Origin: Isochrysis galbana
Taxonomy: Eukaryota > Haptophyta > Isochrysidales > Isochrysidaceae
DNA length: 64,000 bases
Direction: 5' to 3'
Assembly (NCBI GenBank): GCA_018136815.1
Contig: CM030933.1
Span: 1,869,524 to 1,933,523, forward strand
Shown here: one piece after another, positions 1 to 11,333 of the stretch
How the letters are laid out: every line of letters starts with the position of its first letter
Position numbering within the stretch: position 1 is the first letter of the stretch
Notes under the pieces: model-generated
What the model was told of the DNA's origin: nothing
Seen by the model: only the letters and a program-made list of their open reading frames with translations
The model's database searches: none
Program-made: the position numbers and the translations under genes

Positions 1-375
1 AAGAGAAGACGGGGGCGCCAGAGCCAGGAGGGAAGGGCCGCGGCTCGCCGCGGCCACTCGCTCCAGCGAGGGAGATTAGCGCTTCTGGGCTCCTATCTCA
101 CGAATGCCCCCCCCCCCTGCGTTGCTTTTACCCGAAAGGGGTTTTCCCCCAGCGTGGACTCGAGGAGAGGACGCGCTGGGGTGCGCGGGGCCGGTGCATG
201 CACTGGGGGGAGGACAAATATCGAGGGGAGGGGGCAGTGCCCCCACCCCCCGGTATCACTCGGACACTTGGCCCGTCAGGCATGGCGGGATTCCGGGACT
301 GAGACGTTATGTCCAATTAGCTAGTGGGGTTGGCTAGGATATAACATTGATTATTATTATTATTATTACTATATA
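1..375 (+). mobile_element. SINE-like element, 3' part (copy 1)
   Basis: This stretch matches, in inverted orientation, the 3' part of the complete element at 12442-13322; the two can be read side by side almost base for base, including a G-rich run near 105-118 and the block around 280-345. It ends in an ATT-repeat tail (about 347-369), the kind of 3' tail left by target-primed reverse transcription. The 5' part lies beyond the window edge. A third copy with the same 3' end lies at 14187-14265. The short ORFs across it are not conserved in frame and are not counted as genes. Confidence 0.75.
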
Positions 376-379
376 TTCC

Positions 380-1300
380 CGCCCCCTTGGGGGCCGGTCC
401 TCATTCGAGGCCTTTTTCCTCGTTCAGGGGGTCCATGTTATATTTCTGATGCCTAGATCGATCGCTACACTTGCACTTGCGCCAAACAAAGCGTCGGAGA
501 TCTCCAAGTTAAAGTCTTTATCCATTGTATCTATCTATAGAGGGGTGATCATTTTGCGCAAGTGTTTAGTGCTCGGGGCGTGCAGTCCAAGTCTTTCTCT
601 CTGAGCCTTAAGGCGATGGAAGAAACCTACCTTCGCCTTGACTAGCGAGCCAGTGGTATCTCGAGAATATGGCTCTTAGTTAGAATGGCTTTCGTCGATC
701 TCGCCTCGGCGTTGCCGTAGTTAGTGGACGTTGTAGAAGTCCTAGTATATATGTCCATGCCAAGATGCCTAGATATCCCGAGGAGGGGTGCGGTCTGTCG
801 AATTGGTAGCAGAAGAGGCGCTGCGCCGTCTCGTGTTGCATGGGATTTCGCCGTCTCGTGTTGCTCAATGTATGCGAAGATCGGATTCGTCGCGTTACAA
901 CGCGCTAAGTGTACAGACGACTCTGGGGCCGCCCCACAGAAGCGGCACGTGGGGTCGCCGGCGAATCTATTGGCCGTTGCGATCCGTCTATGTAGAATAT
1001 GCTTAAAATGAAGATATGGAGTCCCGTGGTGTTAGAAAATCATATTTGTATAGATGGAGATGAGATATTTGTTTCCACTTTTCTTTCAATAAGACGGGGA
1101 GTCTCTCCTCTCATCGGACGGTCGCTTCTTGTCGCTTGGTCTTCTTGCCCGCTAGGTAGGCGTTCGTTAGCGCTTTGACATCCACGTCTTCGAGCGTCTT
1201 GCGCGTGCCTTTCAGTGTATATTCTTGGGGTAGTGGGTAGGTAGGCCATATCGGCCGGGCAGTCGTACGCGCTGCCCCATTTGAGCGGCGGGGGAAAAGG
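380..1300 (-). pseudogene. Decayed LINE, C-terminal part of pol
   Basis: Conceptual translation of the minus strand in shifting frames gives recognisable pieces of the C-terminal region of the LINE at 5433-8594. Near 870-1010 it reads HILHRRIATANRF, then C-x2-C followed by HLARC, matching the zinc-knuckle-like segment there. Near 680-780 it reads LGILAWTYILG (counterpart LYIVAWRYIIG). Near 1160-1290 a piece reads YPLPQEYTLKG (counterpart YPLADEYTMDG). Several frame changes and stops interrupt it, so it is a dead, 5'-truncated copy. No target duplication was found. Confidence 0.7.
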
Positions 1301-1942
1301 GAGGGGGGTCACTCACCGACGCCATTACCTTTCGTGGGGCGGGAGGGGGTTGGTCAGAAGGGGGGGTGAAGCTGCCGGGGCAGGTAGGGGGGGACCCTGC
1401 GGAATCCTTGGGCACAGCCAGGGGAGGTGGAGCATAGTGGTTAAAAAGAGTGAATGTACCGGGCTATTACTATAGTAGTTAAAAAGCCCTTGTGCTTGCG
1501 TGACCGCACTAGAATATCGTCCCGGTTACCGTTCGCGCCGACCTCGAAACCGAGCAATTTCAGCGAGTTCTACTTAATTAAAGCCGAACTCAGGCCGTGA
1601 TCTCAATGAGAACTTCATGGAATCACACCAACAAGTTAGAATGAGAAAAAAATAATTAATGACGGTCGGCGCTTGGAATGAGGCCACACCCAAGTTTGAT
1701 GGAGCATATAAGAGCCAGTCAATCACCACAAGAGAAATGGCCACCAACCACCGATGCCGGGCCTCATGGAGATGCGAGAGTGGGATGGCGACCATGGATG
1801 TAGTCGTTGCAGTTATGGTGCGCTTAGCGCGACTGCACCGCACGTCGGGACATGGGCGTAGACGGTAACGTCCAATTGCTATTCGATCAGGCGTGAGGTG
1901 CTTACAAGCCGCAGGTCCCCGCGACCAACCTCACGTCGTAGA
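1301..1942. other. Intergenic, TTAAAAAGCCC motif
   Basis: No convincing gene is seen. At about 1476-1508 there is a diverged relative of the motif TTAAAAAGCCCnTGTTTGACCGC that also borders the LINE region at 4891 and 8723 and occurs at 47498. The rest is unremarkable. Confidence 0.4.
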
Positions 1943-4324
1943 CTAACCGCTAGCGCTGGCGAACGGCAGCGTCTCGGAGTCCCGAATCGTGTCCTGCACC
2001 GCCATAGTTTTCGGCGGCACAATTAGGGTCGGCACTAGCCGCGCGACCGTTTTGTTGTCAAATTCAGCGGGCCGTGGCTGGATGGGCTCCCGGCGCTGAA
2101 CACGTGACGGACGGCCATTCTTGCGCCCCTCGTAAGGCCGCAAAGTCGGCCGCACAAGCGCCGTCTGCATCGAGTTGAACTCCCCTCGCGATGGAGCACT
2201 CGCCAACGATCGCGACGTGCTAGGGTCAGATAGCAGGTCTTGCGCCTCATGCACGTCCTGCGAGATGTGCGTCAAAGTTCGCGGCGGTGTCCACCGTGCT
2301 GCACCGATCGCGTCGTTCTGCCGATGTGCGCTGGTAGCGGCGCCCCCCTCGCGCGCGTTGCGCAGAAACCGGCCGCCGAGCGCGGGCATCATGGGGCGCG
2401 CCGGTGCCGGGCGTACACTCGTACCCCACTGACTCGTCCAGTCCAAGCTGGAGGTGACGCGACGCTCGAGCGAATACGCCCCAAGAGTTGAAGTACCGGC
2501 AACACCTTCGATGGGTCCTCCACCGGCCCAGCTTGGCGCAGGGAGTAGGGCCGAGTCTGGCCGCCGCCTCTGCACGTCGACGAGAATGGCCGCGGCAGCT
2601 GCATGCGTTGCCTGCCGCCCCTGAGTCTGCGGCATTGCCCCCAGATGCGACGCCGACCCCATGCGTGACATCCTGTCCGCATAGCACATCGCTGCTCCAG
2701 CGGACGAGCTTCGATCCGTCGGCCTGTCGCGCGTCCAAGGCCGACCGCGCCTCTCTACCCCGTCGCGCGCGGCGCCTGGCTTCGGTTGGCATAGCGAAGG
2801 GTATGGCGAGGAGTTGCTGCATAAGGGCGCGGCTATAAACCACGGAGCAGAAGCGGACACATCGCTCGGCCCGCACGAGGACGTGCCGCCGCATGCCACA
2901 TCCTCGGATGCGTCGCCGCTGCTGCCGTCGCCGCCGCAGCTCAAAGGGGTGGGCGCGCCCGGCTCAATGATAGGGAAAGGCTTCAGATGCGGTGAGATGA
3001 GCAGGCCTGTGGAGCTCACCGGCACACGGGCTTTTGCGGGAGGGGGCATCGCAAGCTGCGTGTCGGCGAGCAAGCGCTCAAACGGCAGCGCACACACACC
3101 CATCATTGGCACGACGGCTGCGTTGCGTGTTGGCGGACGAGCGTCGACGCGACAGTGGACGGCAGACCTCGGCGCTCCCAACTCATCGGATTGCAGTTGC
3201 CGCCCTCGGTCCGGCGCGAGGAGCTCGTCGCTGAACTGGAGGTCGTGCGATGTCTCCAGCACCTGGCCGGCGGCCGAGGTGTCTCCGGCGAGGAAAGTTT
3301 TGCCCTGACAATGACCATGCGACGAGGGAGGCTGCCTTCCGTACCGGATTGCTGCACGGCCGGAGAGGTGCCAACTGTCCAAGCCGTCGGCAGCTTGAGC
3401 AGCCTCTTGAACGGTTGCAACCCGAGCCAATGCGCCACGCACAGCTTCTCGCCTCTGCGCTTCCTTTCGGATGGCCGCCTCACTGCGAACCAGCGCCTGT
3501 TCGGCCTGCACAGCGCTCATCTCTCCATTGATCGCCGCATCGCGCTCCGGCTGGCGAGCCTCGGCTGATATGTCCGCAGGAGACTCGGCGAGCTCGCCTG
3601 GCCCTGAGTGATCTCCGTTAAACGTGTTTTGCTCATCTCGTATCCCCTCAGGCCTGCTCTCAAACACAGCCGCGTCATCCCCGTGCGGGGCCCGCCCTAT
3701 GGGTGTCACCTGCTCAGCCTCCGCGCGGGAGGCGGAACTTGCACGCCCACTCGCCTCACCCTCTTCGTCGTCCTCGTCCTCGTCGTCCTCGTCCTCCTCC
3801 TCGTCGTCCTCGTCCTCCTCCTCGTCCTCCTCCTCCTCGTCCTCCTCGTCCGCCTGGTCCGCCTCGCCCGTCGCGTGCCGCTCAGAGGCGGGCTCCTCTT
3901 CCCGGCCGGCGGCGGCGGCAGGGCACGGCGGCGGATGCTCCTCCACCCCCTCTCGCTCGTCCACCACCTCCTCCGCAAGCCTTCTCCACCCCGCCTCTCT
4001 CACAAACTGCTGATGGACGTTGCCCATCGGTCCGTCCAGCTGACCAATGTGCAGATACACCCTCGCGGCACCCCTCAGCACTGCCGCCACGTCGCAGAGC
4101 TCTGAGACGAGAGAGCGGCAGAGAGGAGGAGCGGAGAAGCGGAGAGAGCGCAGCTCTGCCGCAGGCCTTCGGCCGATTTCTCTCCTCAGAGAGGAGGGGG
4201 AGAGAGTGCTGGGCCATGGAAGAGTCAAGTGAGTCGATAATTCCGACGCAAGCACGCACAGACGCTCGCCCAGAAGCCCTGCAGCGTCCTCCGGAGCGCA
4301 GAGCTCCGGCAGGGAGGCGGCCAT
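1943..4324 (-). CDS. Large acidic protein, unknown function
   Basis: The frame is 793 residues long and open without a break. I do not recognise a family. The N-terminal ~125 residues look globular (MAASLPELCAPEDAAGLLGE, then an alternation of helices with Leu and Arg). They are followed by an almost pure Asp/Glu stretch at about residues 158-190, encoded by imperfect CTC/GTC repeats at 3760-3850, and a long Ala/Ser/Pro/Arg-rich tail that is probably disordered. There is a short amphipathic segment rich in Ala, Glu and Arg around residues 265-310. Codon use is strongly GC-biased, like the host genes. A (CT)n tract on its coding strand lies 200-430 bp upstream of the start codon. The tail could contain unrecognised introns. 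The reading frame is credible from its length; the function is open. Confidence 0.6.
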   Translation of the reverse strand: MAASLPELCAPEDAAGLLGERLCVLASELSTHLTLPWPSTLSPSSLRREIGRRPAAELRSLRFSAPPLCRSLVSELCDVAAVLRGAARVYLHIGQLDGPMGNVHQQFVREAGWRRLAEEVVDEREGVEEHPPPCPAAAAGREEEPASERHATGEADQADEEDEEEEDEEEDEDDEEEDEDDEDEDDEEGEASGRASSASRAEAEQVTPIGRAPHGDDAAVFESRPEGIRDEQNTFNGDHSGPGELAESPADISAEARQPERDAAINGEMSAVQAEQALVRSEAAIRKEAQRREAVRGALARVATVQEAAQAADGLDSWHLSGRAAIRYGRQPPSSHGHCQGKTFLAGDTSAAGQVLETSHDLQFSDELLAPDRGRQLQSDELGAPRSAVHCRVDARPPTRNAAVVPMMGVCALPFERLLADTQLAMPPPAKARVPVSSTGLLISPHLKPFPIIEPGAPTPLSCGGDGSSGDASEDVACGGTSSCGPSDVSASAPWFIAAPLCSNSSPYPSLCQPKPGAARDGVERRGRPWTRDRPTDRSSSAGAAMCYADRMSRMGSASHLGAMPQTQGRQATHAAAAAILVDVQRRRPDSALLPAPSWAGGGPIEGVAGTSTLGAYSLERRVTSSLDWTSQWGTSVRPAPARPMMPALGGRFLRNAREGGAATSAHRQNDAIGAARWTPPRTLTHISQDVHEAQDLLSDPSTSRSLASAPSRGEFNSMQTALVRPTLRPYEGRKNGRPSRVQRREPIQPRPAEFDNKTVARLVPTLIVPPKTMAVQDTIRDSETLPFASASG

Positions 4325-4523
4325 CGCGGCGGCGCCACTCGGAGGGGAGAGGGCGGTGTCTTTTTATGGAACGGCCTCTTTATTTTGTAGAAAGTACTAT
4401 TGAGGGTCGTGTTGGGTAGTTGCTGCGCGCGCAACAGGGCGGCGTTCGGCGCCACGACCACCACAGCGTTCTTTGATGCGATCGAGATGTTTTACTCGCT
4501 TTATTTAAGACCTCCTTGGGTGG

Positions 4524-4895
<372 letters not shown>

Positions 4896-5080
4896 GGGCG
4901 GTCAAACAGGGCTTTTTAAGTACTAATATGGGGGGGGGATGATTTTTTTTACCATTTTCCAAAGTCCACAACAAAACTCCCAGGGGGGCCACCTGCCGCC
5001 ACGAAAATCTTCGCCAGAAAATGGTGCGATTCTCCTCCCCCCTCGCCCCTCCCTTGCACACGCTCTGGGGCTCTACCGGT

Positions 5081-5432
5081 AAAAAAAAAAAAACTTCTTA
5101 ATGTTCTCATCGCGCGCGCGACCCCGACATCCTCCATCTGACAGCCGCGCCCGCATCCCTTATCACTCCCTCGCACTCGCCTTGCGGCTCGTCCCCTCGT
5201 GCTCTACTTAGGGGCCCAGTACTTGGGGTTTCCAGTGGCAGGCGGCGTGCACCGATCCCCGACGGTCGACTCTTCGGCCTTCCCTCGTGCCATCGAGCGA
5301 TCGGCTTCTATTGGGGTATTAAAGGTTGGTGTTACCTTAAGAGTCGGACTCGGGGTTATGTATGTACCGGGTCGGCGCTGTTGGGTTTTTTTTTTGGGGG
5401 GGGGGGTGTGAGGTGTGGTGTTCGTCTGGTTT
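5081..5432 (-). other. LINE 3' UTR ending in a poly(T) coding-strand tail
   Basis: This is the non-coding tail of the LINE at 5433-8594. The run of 13 A on the plus strand at 5081-5093 is poly(T) on the LINE's coding strand. The block CCCCTCGTGCTCTACTTAGG near 5192 recurs near 20964, in the tail of the LINE at 20857-21665, confirming that this is conserved element sequence. Other LINE tails in the window also end in runs of T (47482-47491, about 21986-21995). Confidence 0.65.
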
Positions 5433-8400
5433 TCAGGCTACCTTTCCCGCTATGTCAAGTGCGCGTGCCACCAGGGACAGATTCACGCTCATCGCGAGGA
5501 CACCTTTGTCATTCATCTTAAATATTGGGGCGCTAAGATCTCTTGCGTCTTTAATCTTTGGTTTTCTGCCTCTGGAGGCTTGGTGCGTACGTGCCGGCGA
5601 GGTTTTGTTAGAGGCTTCGAGGCCCCGTACGAGGATCGTGAATCTGGTCAAGGTACGTTCGATGACGGGTATATAATGGAAGGGGTGATTGTCGTATTCG
5701 ACTTTGTAGAAGTCGCCTATTATGTATCTCCATGCTACTATGTATAGGGTTTTGAGGCTATCGGGCGTCGGTGTACTCGGGTATGCGAAGAGTCTGTCCT
5801 TTATTTTCTGTGTTGCTGTCCTTTTGCGCTCCGGCGTGAAACCCGCTATCGCTTCTATGGTCTCGAAGATTGGCTTCGTGGCTGAGCACCTGGCTAAGTG
5901 GGTCGAGCTCTCGTGGTATTTTCCGCATAGTCTGCAGGTATTCGTGGTCGCCATGGCGAAGCGATTCCGCGTGCCAATCCTCCTGTGGGTGATGTGTTTG
6001 AAGTGTGGGTGTTTGTCCGTGTGTTTTAGTAGGGGTAGGGTGTATAAGCTGGCCACGTGTTTCCACTCCTCGTGGGTTAGGTTGATTCTTCGGGCCCATG
6101 CCTCGCTTGCCGGCTGGGGCTTGTTATCTGGTATGTGTTTCTCTAGCACCTGTGCTATGTCCGAGACCGTGGTGAGGTCCAGGTGTTTTTTACCGTCCAT
6201 TGTATACTCGTCCGCCAGCGGGTATTCCGCGTATTTGGGGCCTTTCAACCCTCCCTCCCATCTAGCGGGGGGGTGGTATAGTCGGGCTTCTTCTGGGGTC
6301 GCGACCCCCGTCCGGTCGGCCGGCTCTCCGAGGTAATTCGTGTTGGTGTGAATCCATATGTTGTTCATCTTAGTTATGTATGTTTCGTTATCGGACACTC
6401 TGATTTCCGGCGGGGCCTCAATGCCCGCCTTATTGTCGCGTGCTCCGTTTTCGCTAGTCCCCTCCGGGTCAGACCCGGGCGCCGGGTCTAGTTGCGCTTT
6501 TCCAAGGAGACTCGAGGCTTGTTGTACTACCGACGCCCACGAGTCTAAGAAGCTTTCCTTGGTTATTTTGCTACCCGCGTGTTCGAATATCTCCGGGAGG
6601 TGGTCTAGATATTGGGCGCATTCCTCTTTCGTGTAGGGTGTGTCTAGGTTGTTATCCTTGAACACGTTATGCACGACGTGCGTGTGGAGGGATTGCCATA
6701 GGCTTGCCCAAGCGGCGCGCATACGTGGCGGTTGTTCGTGCGGGTTGCACCATATCGGTTGCGAGAGCGCACCCTCTAACGATAGGCGGGAGCGCTGGAT
6801 ATCGAGTGATCTAAAGGTGTTTAGCGCGTCTTTCCAAAATATTGGAAGTGCCGGGTTACCTCTGAGGCTGCGCGTAAGAGAGGCGGGGGGAATTGTGGAG
6901 AAGACCGCGCCACGACCCAGCCCAGTGCGGCAGAACCACGCGTCTAGCGCGTGCTTCCATGATGCTTTTCTTGCGTTGAGGTAGTTTAGTATCCACTTAG
7001 CTTGTAGAGCTTTTACGTGGTTTGTCCAGTTTAGTAGGCCTGTTCCCAACGTGCGCGTCGCGTTCTGCGTGTTGTTAATTGGGTAGTGTGGGTATTTCAC
7101 CCATTGGTATTCCCTCCCTGTGTAGGGGCTTTCCCAAAGAATCTTGTCCGCCGCTTTTTGGATTCTTGCGTTGAACCATTTGGGAGGTGCTAAGGTTTGC
7201 ATCCAGTACCTAGGCGTGCCGTAAATTATAAAGTTCACTATATTAGTCCTGCCGAAGATCGACATATGGCGTGTGAACGGCGCTAATTGGGCTGCTTTAT
7301 TGTCTACTTTGTCCGCTAGCTTTTTCCAAAAGGGCTTAAGTGCCTCTGGGGCTCCTAGTGGCACGCCTAGTATCACGAGGTATTGGTCATTTTCGATCCA
7401 GTTATATTTGCGCATATCCCACGGTGGTTTGGTCCTTAATTGTGAGCCCATCCTAATGCCTTGGAATTTAGACTCGTTGGTTTTGCCTCCCGTCGCTTGC
7501 TCGTGGGCTTTCACCCATTGGAGTGCTTTCTTCAGGCTTGCGTAGTCCCTGGTTATCAGGGCTGTGTCATCCGCGAACTGGTTTATTTTGAGGTTGTATC
7601 CGTTGAGATCGACTCCTTCGATGTCGGGGTCCTCGTTAATGGCTCGCGTCAGCGCTTCGGTGGTTAGAAGAAAGGTGAGTGGCGACAGGGGGCATCCTTG
7701 AGGCATCCCGCTACCGACCGTGAAGGGGTAGCTACGGCCGCCGTTGATCTTTATCGTCCGAATGGGTTTCGCTGCATCGCTGGTGATGGCTTTCGCCAAT
7801 CGCTGGAAGTCTGGGCCGAAGTTTAAGAGGCGTAGGGCGAGATGGTAGAATTCCCAGCTGACTCTGTCGAATGCTTTCTCCCAGTCTAGTGCTAGGAGAA
7901 GGCCCGGCTCCCCCGTTTCGTCTAGGTATGCCCTAGTTAATTGGAGTAGGTGCGTAGATTCGCTGATCAATCTCCTAGGTACGAATCCTAGTTGGTTGCT
8001 TGATATTATGTTTCCAATCACTTTGCTAAGTCTAGTAGTTAGTATTTTCGCCAGAATCTTATAATCACTTTGTAACAGTGTTATGGGTCTATAGTTCCTT
8101 GGGTCTCGTGCGTCCTCTTTTTTGTATAGCAATATTATGTCCCCCTCTCTCATGGTGAATGGGAGGAGGCCCGTGTCTAGGGATTGATTGTAGAGTTCGG
8201 TGAGTATCGGTGCCACTATGCCCTCGTGTGCCTTATATACTTCCGCCGGGATGCCGTCCGGGCCCGCGCTTTTCCCGGAGCCTATGCTCCTAATGGCCTG
8301 GGTGGTTTCGTCGATCGTGATACGACCCTCTAACTTGCGCCTATCAAGATCGTGTAGGGGGCGGTCGGAAAGCGTGGTTTCAAGTTCGGGTGTGCGTTGC

Positions 8401-8594
8401 GAGGCTTTCGGCGAGTATAGCCAGACATAGTATTTCCTGAATTCTTTTCGTATGTCGACGCGTCGATTAGCGGCCCGACGCTCGCCCGCGCTCGCGTCGG
8501 ACGTCGGCCCTCCGCGATAGTGATTTCTGGCCAATTTGCGCGTTTTCTGGTTACGCATCGCTGTGGGGGCTACCGTGGGGGGTCTAGGGCCCAA
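5433..8594 (-). mobile_element. LINE pol: reverse transcriptase plus zinc-knuckle C terminus
   Basis: A 1053-residue open frame of a non-LTR retrotransposon. It carries the reverse transcriptase motifs in order: AGPDGIPAE, YRPITLLQSDYKI, LALDWEKAFDRVS, SGMPQGCPLSPLTF and the catalytic box FADD (plus-strand 7564-7584; FADD replaces the usual YADD). A long thumb/linker region follows, with a C-terminal Cys-His motif (C-x2-C-x8-H-x3-C, about 5895-5945) and a basic tail. No apurinic endonuclease domain precedes the RT, so the copy is either 5'-truncated or the endonuclease lies in a part not present here. The frame is intact, implying recent activity. It lies between inverted copies of a 19-bp motif at 4891-4909 and 8705-8723. 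Confidence 0.92.
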
Positions 8595-8723
8595 AGGGCA
8601 CCGGATATGTGCTAGTTACACCTATCCGGTCACCATATCCAAAAATCTCGTAATGAATCCTCAATCTTGACTTGGTCAATTATCACCCTTAGAAGTTAAA
8701 ATAGCTGTTTGACCGCCCTACGA

Positions 8724-9155
8724 GAGCCTGACTATGCGTCTGACTATAGTCGTGACTTGAATCATGGCACCAGCATTGAGGAGTTCAACCACAATATGAG
8801 CATGCCCTCGCTTGGCAGCCATGATAAGGGCGGTCTGCTTCTGGGTAGCTCCAACCTGGTTGACAAACGTCACCATTGCAGATGCACTCTTCTGCCGATC
8901 CTTGAACAACTTCAATGTATTCTTTACGCACCAGAAATGCCCGCGAGAGGATGCCTCCATCAGTGAAGTGGTCTGATGGTAATCATCTACATACATGAAG
9001 TCGATGTCCTCACCCAAGTCCTCTATAGGTGGGAATTGATTCGTAGTGCAATGCTCCCACAGAAGCTTCCCGTTGCGACGTGCAGACAAGTGAGGTGACA
9101 CTTGACGGGGCTCTTCGTCTGGTTCCATAGGACGCTTCACAGAAGAGGAGGCCAT
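8724..9155 (-). pseudogene. Ankyrin-repeat protein, 3' end lost
   Basis: The minus-strand frame begins with MASSSVKRPMEPDEE and contains two ankyrin-like units: TSLMEASSRGHFWCVKNTL and QTALIMAAKRGHAHIVVELL. These have the TALMxAAxxGHxxIVxxLL pattern that folds as helix-turn-helix for protein binding. The reading is cut at 8723 where the repeated motif CTGTTTGACCGCCCTACGA begins; the last residues are read-through. The N-terminal flank is polyG and then a gap, so the full gene cannot be seen. A similar ankyrin-like scrap lies at 20320-20545. Confidence 0.6.
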
Positions 9156-9400
9156 CGCGATTCTGGTACACGGGGAGGGCGACAGGGGAGAGGAGGGCTA
9201 TGAAGGGAGAGGGGGGGGGGGGGGCTGGTAGGCAACGCGGGGTGGGTGGGCGGCAGGGGGGCGGGGGGGGGGGGGAGGGGGGCGGCGGGGCGGACTGCAG
9301 GGAACTGCTCAACTGCAGGGCAACTGCTCACCCTTCCTCGTCTCCTCCATATAGACGTGTGACGAAACTTGTTGTGTGCTTTTACGCGGTCGGTGCTCTT

Positions 9401-9500
9401 NNNNNNNNNNNNNNNNNNNNNNNNNNNNNNNNNNNNNNNNNNNNNNNNNNNNNNNNNNNNNNNNNNNNNNNNNNNNNNNNNNNNNNNNNNNNNNNNNNNN
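9401..9500. other. Assembly gap (100 N)
   Basis: Exactly 100 N, the usual placeholder for unknown size. It is preceded by a long G-rich run (9211-9300) that may have stopped sequencing. Reading frames crossing it are meaningless. Confidence 0.99.
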
Positions 9501-9599
9501 ACCACTTGGAGAGCCGCAAGCAACAATCTCCGTCACCCGTGGTCGCAAAGCGCACCGCCGACTACATCGCGGCTCTTTTTGGCAGCGATATGACCGCAC

Positions 9600-9926
9600 C
9601 AAGCACAGCCAATTGACCTGTACTCTCCGCTACAGAGCCGCCCTCGCTCGAATGAATCCATCAACCGCGAGGAGAAGGAGATCCAGGCTGCCATCATCTC
9701 TCTGTTTGACGATGTCAAGGGTCGCTTGGCGGCTTCCAACAAGGGCATTTATGATCCACTCAACGACTACTTTGGCGTGGTCAAGGCGGCCGGTTGGACG
9801 ATCACGTTCCAGTCCCGCCAGGAGCCATGCCGTCTCGAGCTTAAGGCGACTCCACCCTCGGCCACCCACGCTGTCCAATATGCTGCAATGTGCATCGTTA
9901 GCCAGTGCGGGGGGGGGGGGGCGTAG
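9600..9926 (+). CDS. Unidentified coding fragment
   Basis: The frame starting at 9594, just after a stop, reads QAQPIDLYSPLQSRPRSNES and continues through INREEKEIQAAIISLFDDVK to a Cys-containing end at a polyG run. The composition is that of a real protein: mixed helices, few low-complexity residues, GC-rich third positions. I recognise no family. No start codon is apparent near the left edge, so it may be an internal or terminal exon of a gene whose start is in the gap at 9401-9500. The polyG run at 9908-9920 probably marks an insertion or an assembly error. Confidence 0.4.
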   Translation, partial: QAQPIDLYSPLQSRPRSNESINREEKEIQAAIISLFDDVKGRLAASNKGIYDPLNDYFGVVKAAGWTITFQSRQEPCRLELKATPPSATHAVQYAAMCIVSQCGGGGA

Positions 9927-9929
9927 TCA

Positions 9930-10830
9930 CAATGGGGACGGTAGAAGTCCCGCGTCTTTGGCGCGGAGGAGGGGGGGTTATTAGAAGTCACAAGTGTCAG
10001 AGCGGGGACGGTAGAAGCATGAGCTGATCGTAATTGACATACCCTTTATCGAAACGTCTGAATACGATATGTATGCCTTTATAAACTTGCCATACTTGTC
10101 ATCTTCAAACTTATCTACGAACTTTTCGTGTATAGGTCCTTCTCATTGTTGTAATGAAGAGCTCCATCAATATGGACCCGCCACGCCCCGTTGCCCGTTG
10201 TCGGAGCTCGTGCTGTCCAGGTGCGTCTTGATATGTTCCGGATGTAGTATTGTTCGATAAGTGAAGTCGCTAGTCTGGGACATGTGTCCTGTTCTTATTC
10301 TTGTACACATTTTTTTACGCACCGCGCACCCAGGGGCCTGCCACGGGACGGACCACCCACCCGAAAGTCGAAAGTCTGCGGTTCGAAGTTCGAACCCCGT
10401 CGCCGGCCGATTTTTTTTTTGCTGGGTCTGCCCTCGTGCGGCTGGCGGATGCCGGATGGACCTGCCTGGAGCCCCCTTTTGCTGGGTTTGGCCCTACCCA
10501 CTACTCACAAAAATCCCCCACATTGTCTATTCCTATTCATCCCGCTCGAGCGCTCGAGCGGCGAGATGGGGATCCTACGATCCTACAATGAGATTTCAAT
10601 AACGAGATATCGATATCGACGCGCGACCCTGCCCGAATCGAGTGACTGGAGTAAGACGACGTGTGTGCTTCCACATATGTGTGAAGTGTCAAGTAAGCTC
10701 CAGGTGACAACGGAAGGTGCTAGTGCTCTAGTGTTAGCAGCTAGCAGAGAGCAGAGATGGGGATAAATGAACTCTTCTGCTTCTGGTCTACCTTTCAAAG
10801 GCCAAAGGCCAAAGGCCAAAGGTGCTTCTA
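9930..10830. other. Intergenic with small repeats
   Basis: No gene is seen. It holds a duplicated 14-mer GGGGACGGTAGAAG (near 9932 and 10000), a perfect palindrome GGTTCGAAGTTCGAACC near 10379-10395 that resembles a pol III B box and is followed by T10 at about 10411, and the tandem AAAGGCC (x3-4) near 10797-10822. A tRNA cannot be folded around the palindrome. Confidence 0.35.
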
Positions 10831-10839
10831 TCTGCCTCT

Positions 10840-10960
10840 TAAGAAATAGGCGATGGTGTGAGTCAGTACCGTGAGTACGTGGTCTTTTATATCTAGCGGT
10901 AGTAGCGTAGTAGCCTGAATCTTCAGATTGTTTTCAGGGTCTAGGTCTAGGGTCTAGGGT
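10840..10960 (+). repeat. LINE-family 3' end fragment
   Basis: The stretch resembles the last ~90 bp of the nested element at 45073-45930: GCGATG, a GTGAGT cluster, TACCGTGAGTACGTGG, then GTAGCCTGAATCTTCAGA. The 5' part cannot be identified, so this is a solo tail or an older short copy. Confidence 0.55.
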
Positions 10961-11279
10961 CTTCTAGCTAGGGTCGATCCAGGGTTTTAGGTTTTTGTTT
11001 TCACTGTCTCGGTGCTGAGAGTCCGATTTTGTTTTGTTTTTGGGGCGGCTTGCGGTGCCGCGTGGTGCGCCCCCTCTCCCCCCCCCGCCCCTCTCTTCCT
11101 CTGGTGTGCAGCGGCGGCGGAGAGGTGCGCGTGCGGGGGCGGGCCTCGGGGAGAGGGGATGAGGGTGAGGAGGTGAAGGGCGGGGAGGGGAGAGGAGGCA
11201 TTGGGTTTGCGGGTGCGGGGTCGATTGAGAGACGCTCCCACCTGACGCTCGCCCTCGTCCTCGGGGCCGCCTTGCGAAG

Positions 11280-11333
11280 ATGGCTGGCGTAAATTACTCA
11301 CTTGCTCATATCACGGCTTTAGGCAAGCCATGA
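11280..11333 (+). promoter_or_regulatory. Upstream ORF overlapping the BTF3 start by ATGA
   Basis: An ATG at 11280 opens a 17-codon frame ([17 protein letters not shown]) whose TGA overlaps the ATG of the main frame at 11330 in the sequence ATGA. Such an arrangement would let translation of the short frame influence initiation at the main start. Whether the mRNA includes it is not known, and it may sit in an unrecognised 5' UTR intron. Confidence 0.35.

Noticed and set aside
10360-10425. Possible tRNA or tRNA-derived SINE head with GTTCGAACCC and a T run.
   Set aside because: The T arm does not pair, no acceptor stem or A box can be placed; kept only as a note.
10935-10995. Possible interstitial telomere (TAGGGTC/TTTTAGG phrases).
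   Set aside because: Only a few imperfect units with changing spacing; no regular telomere repeat.
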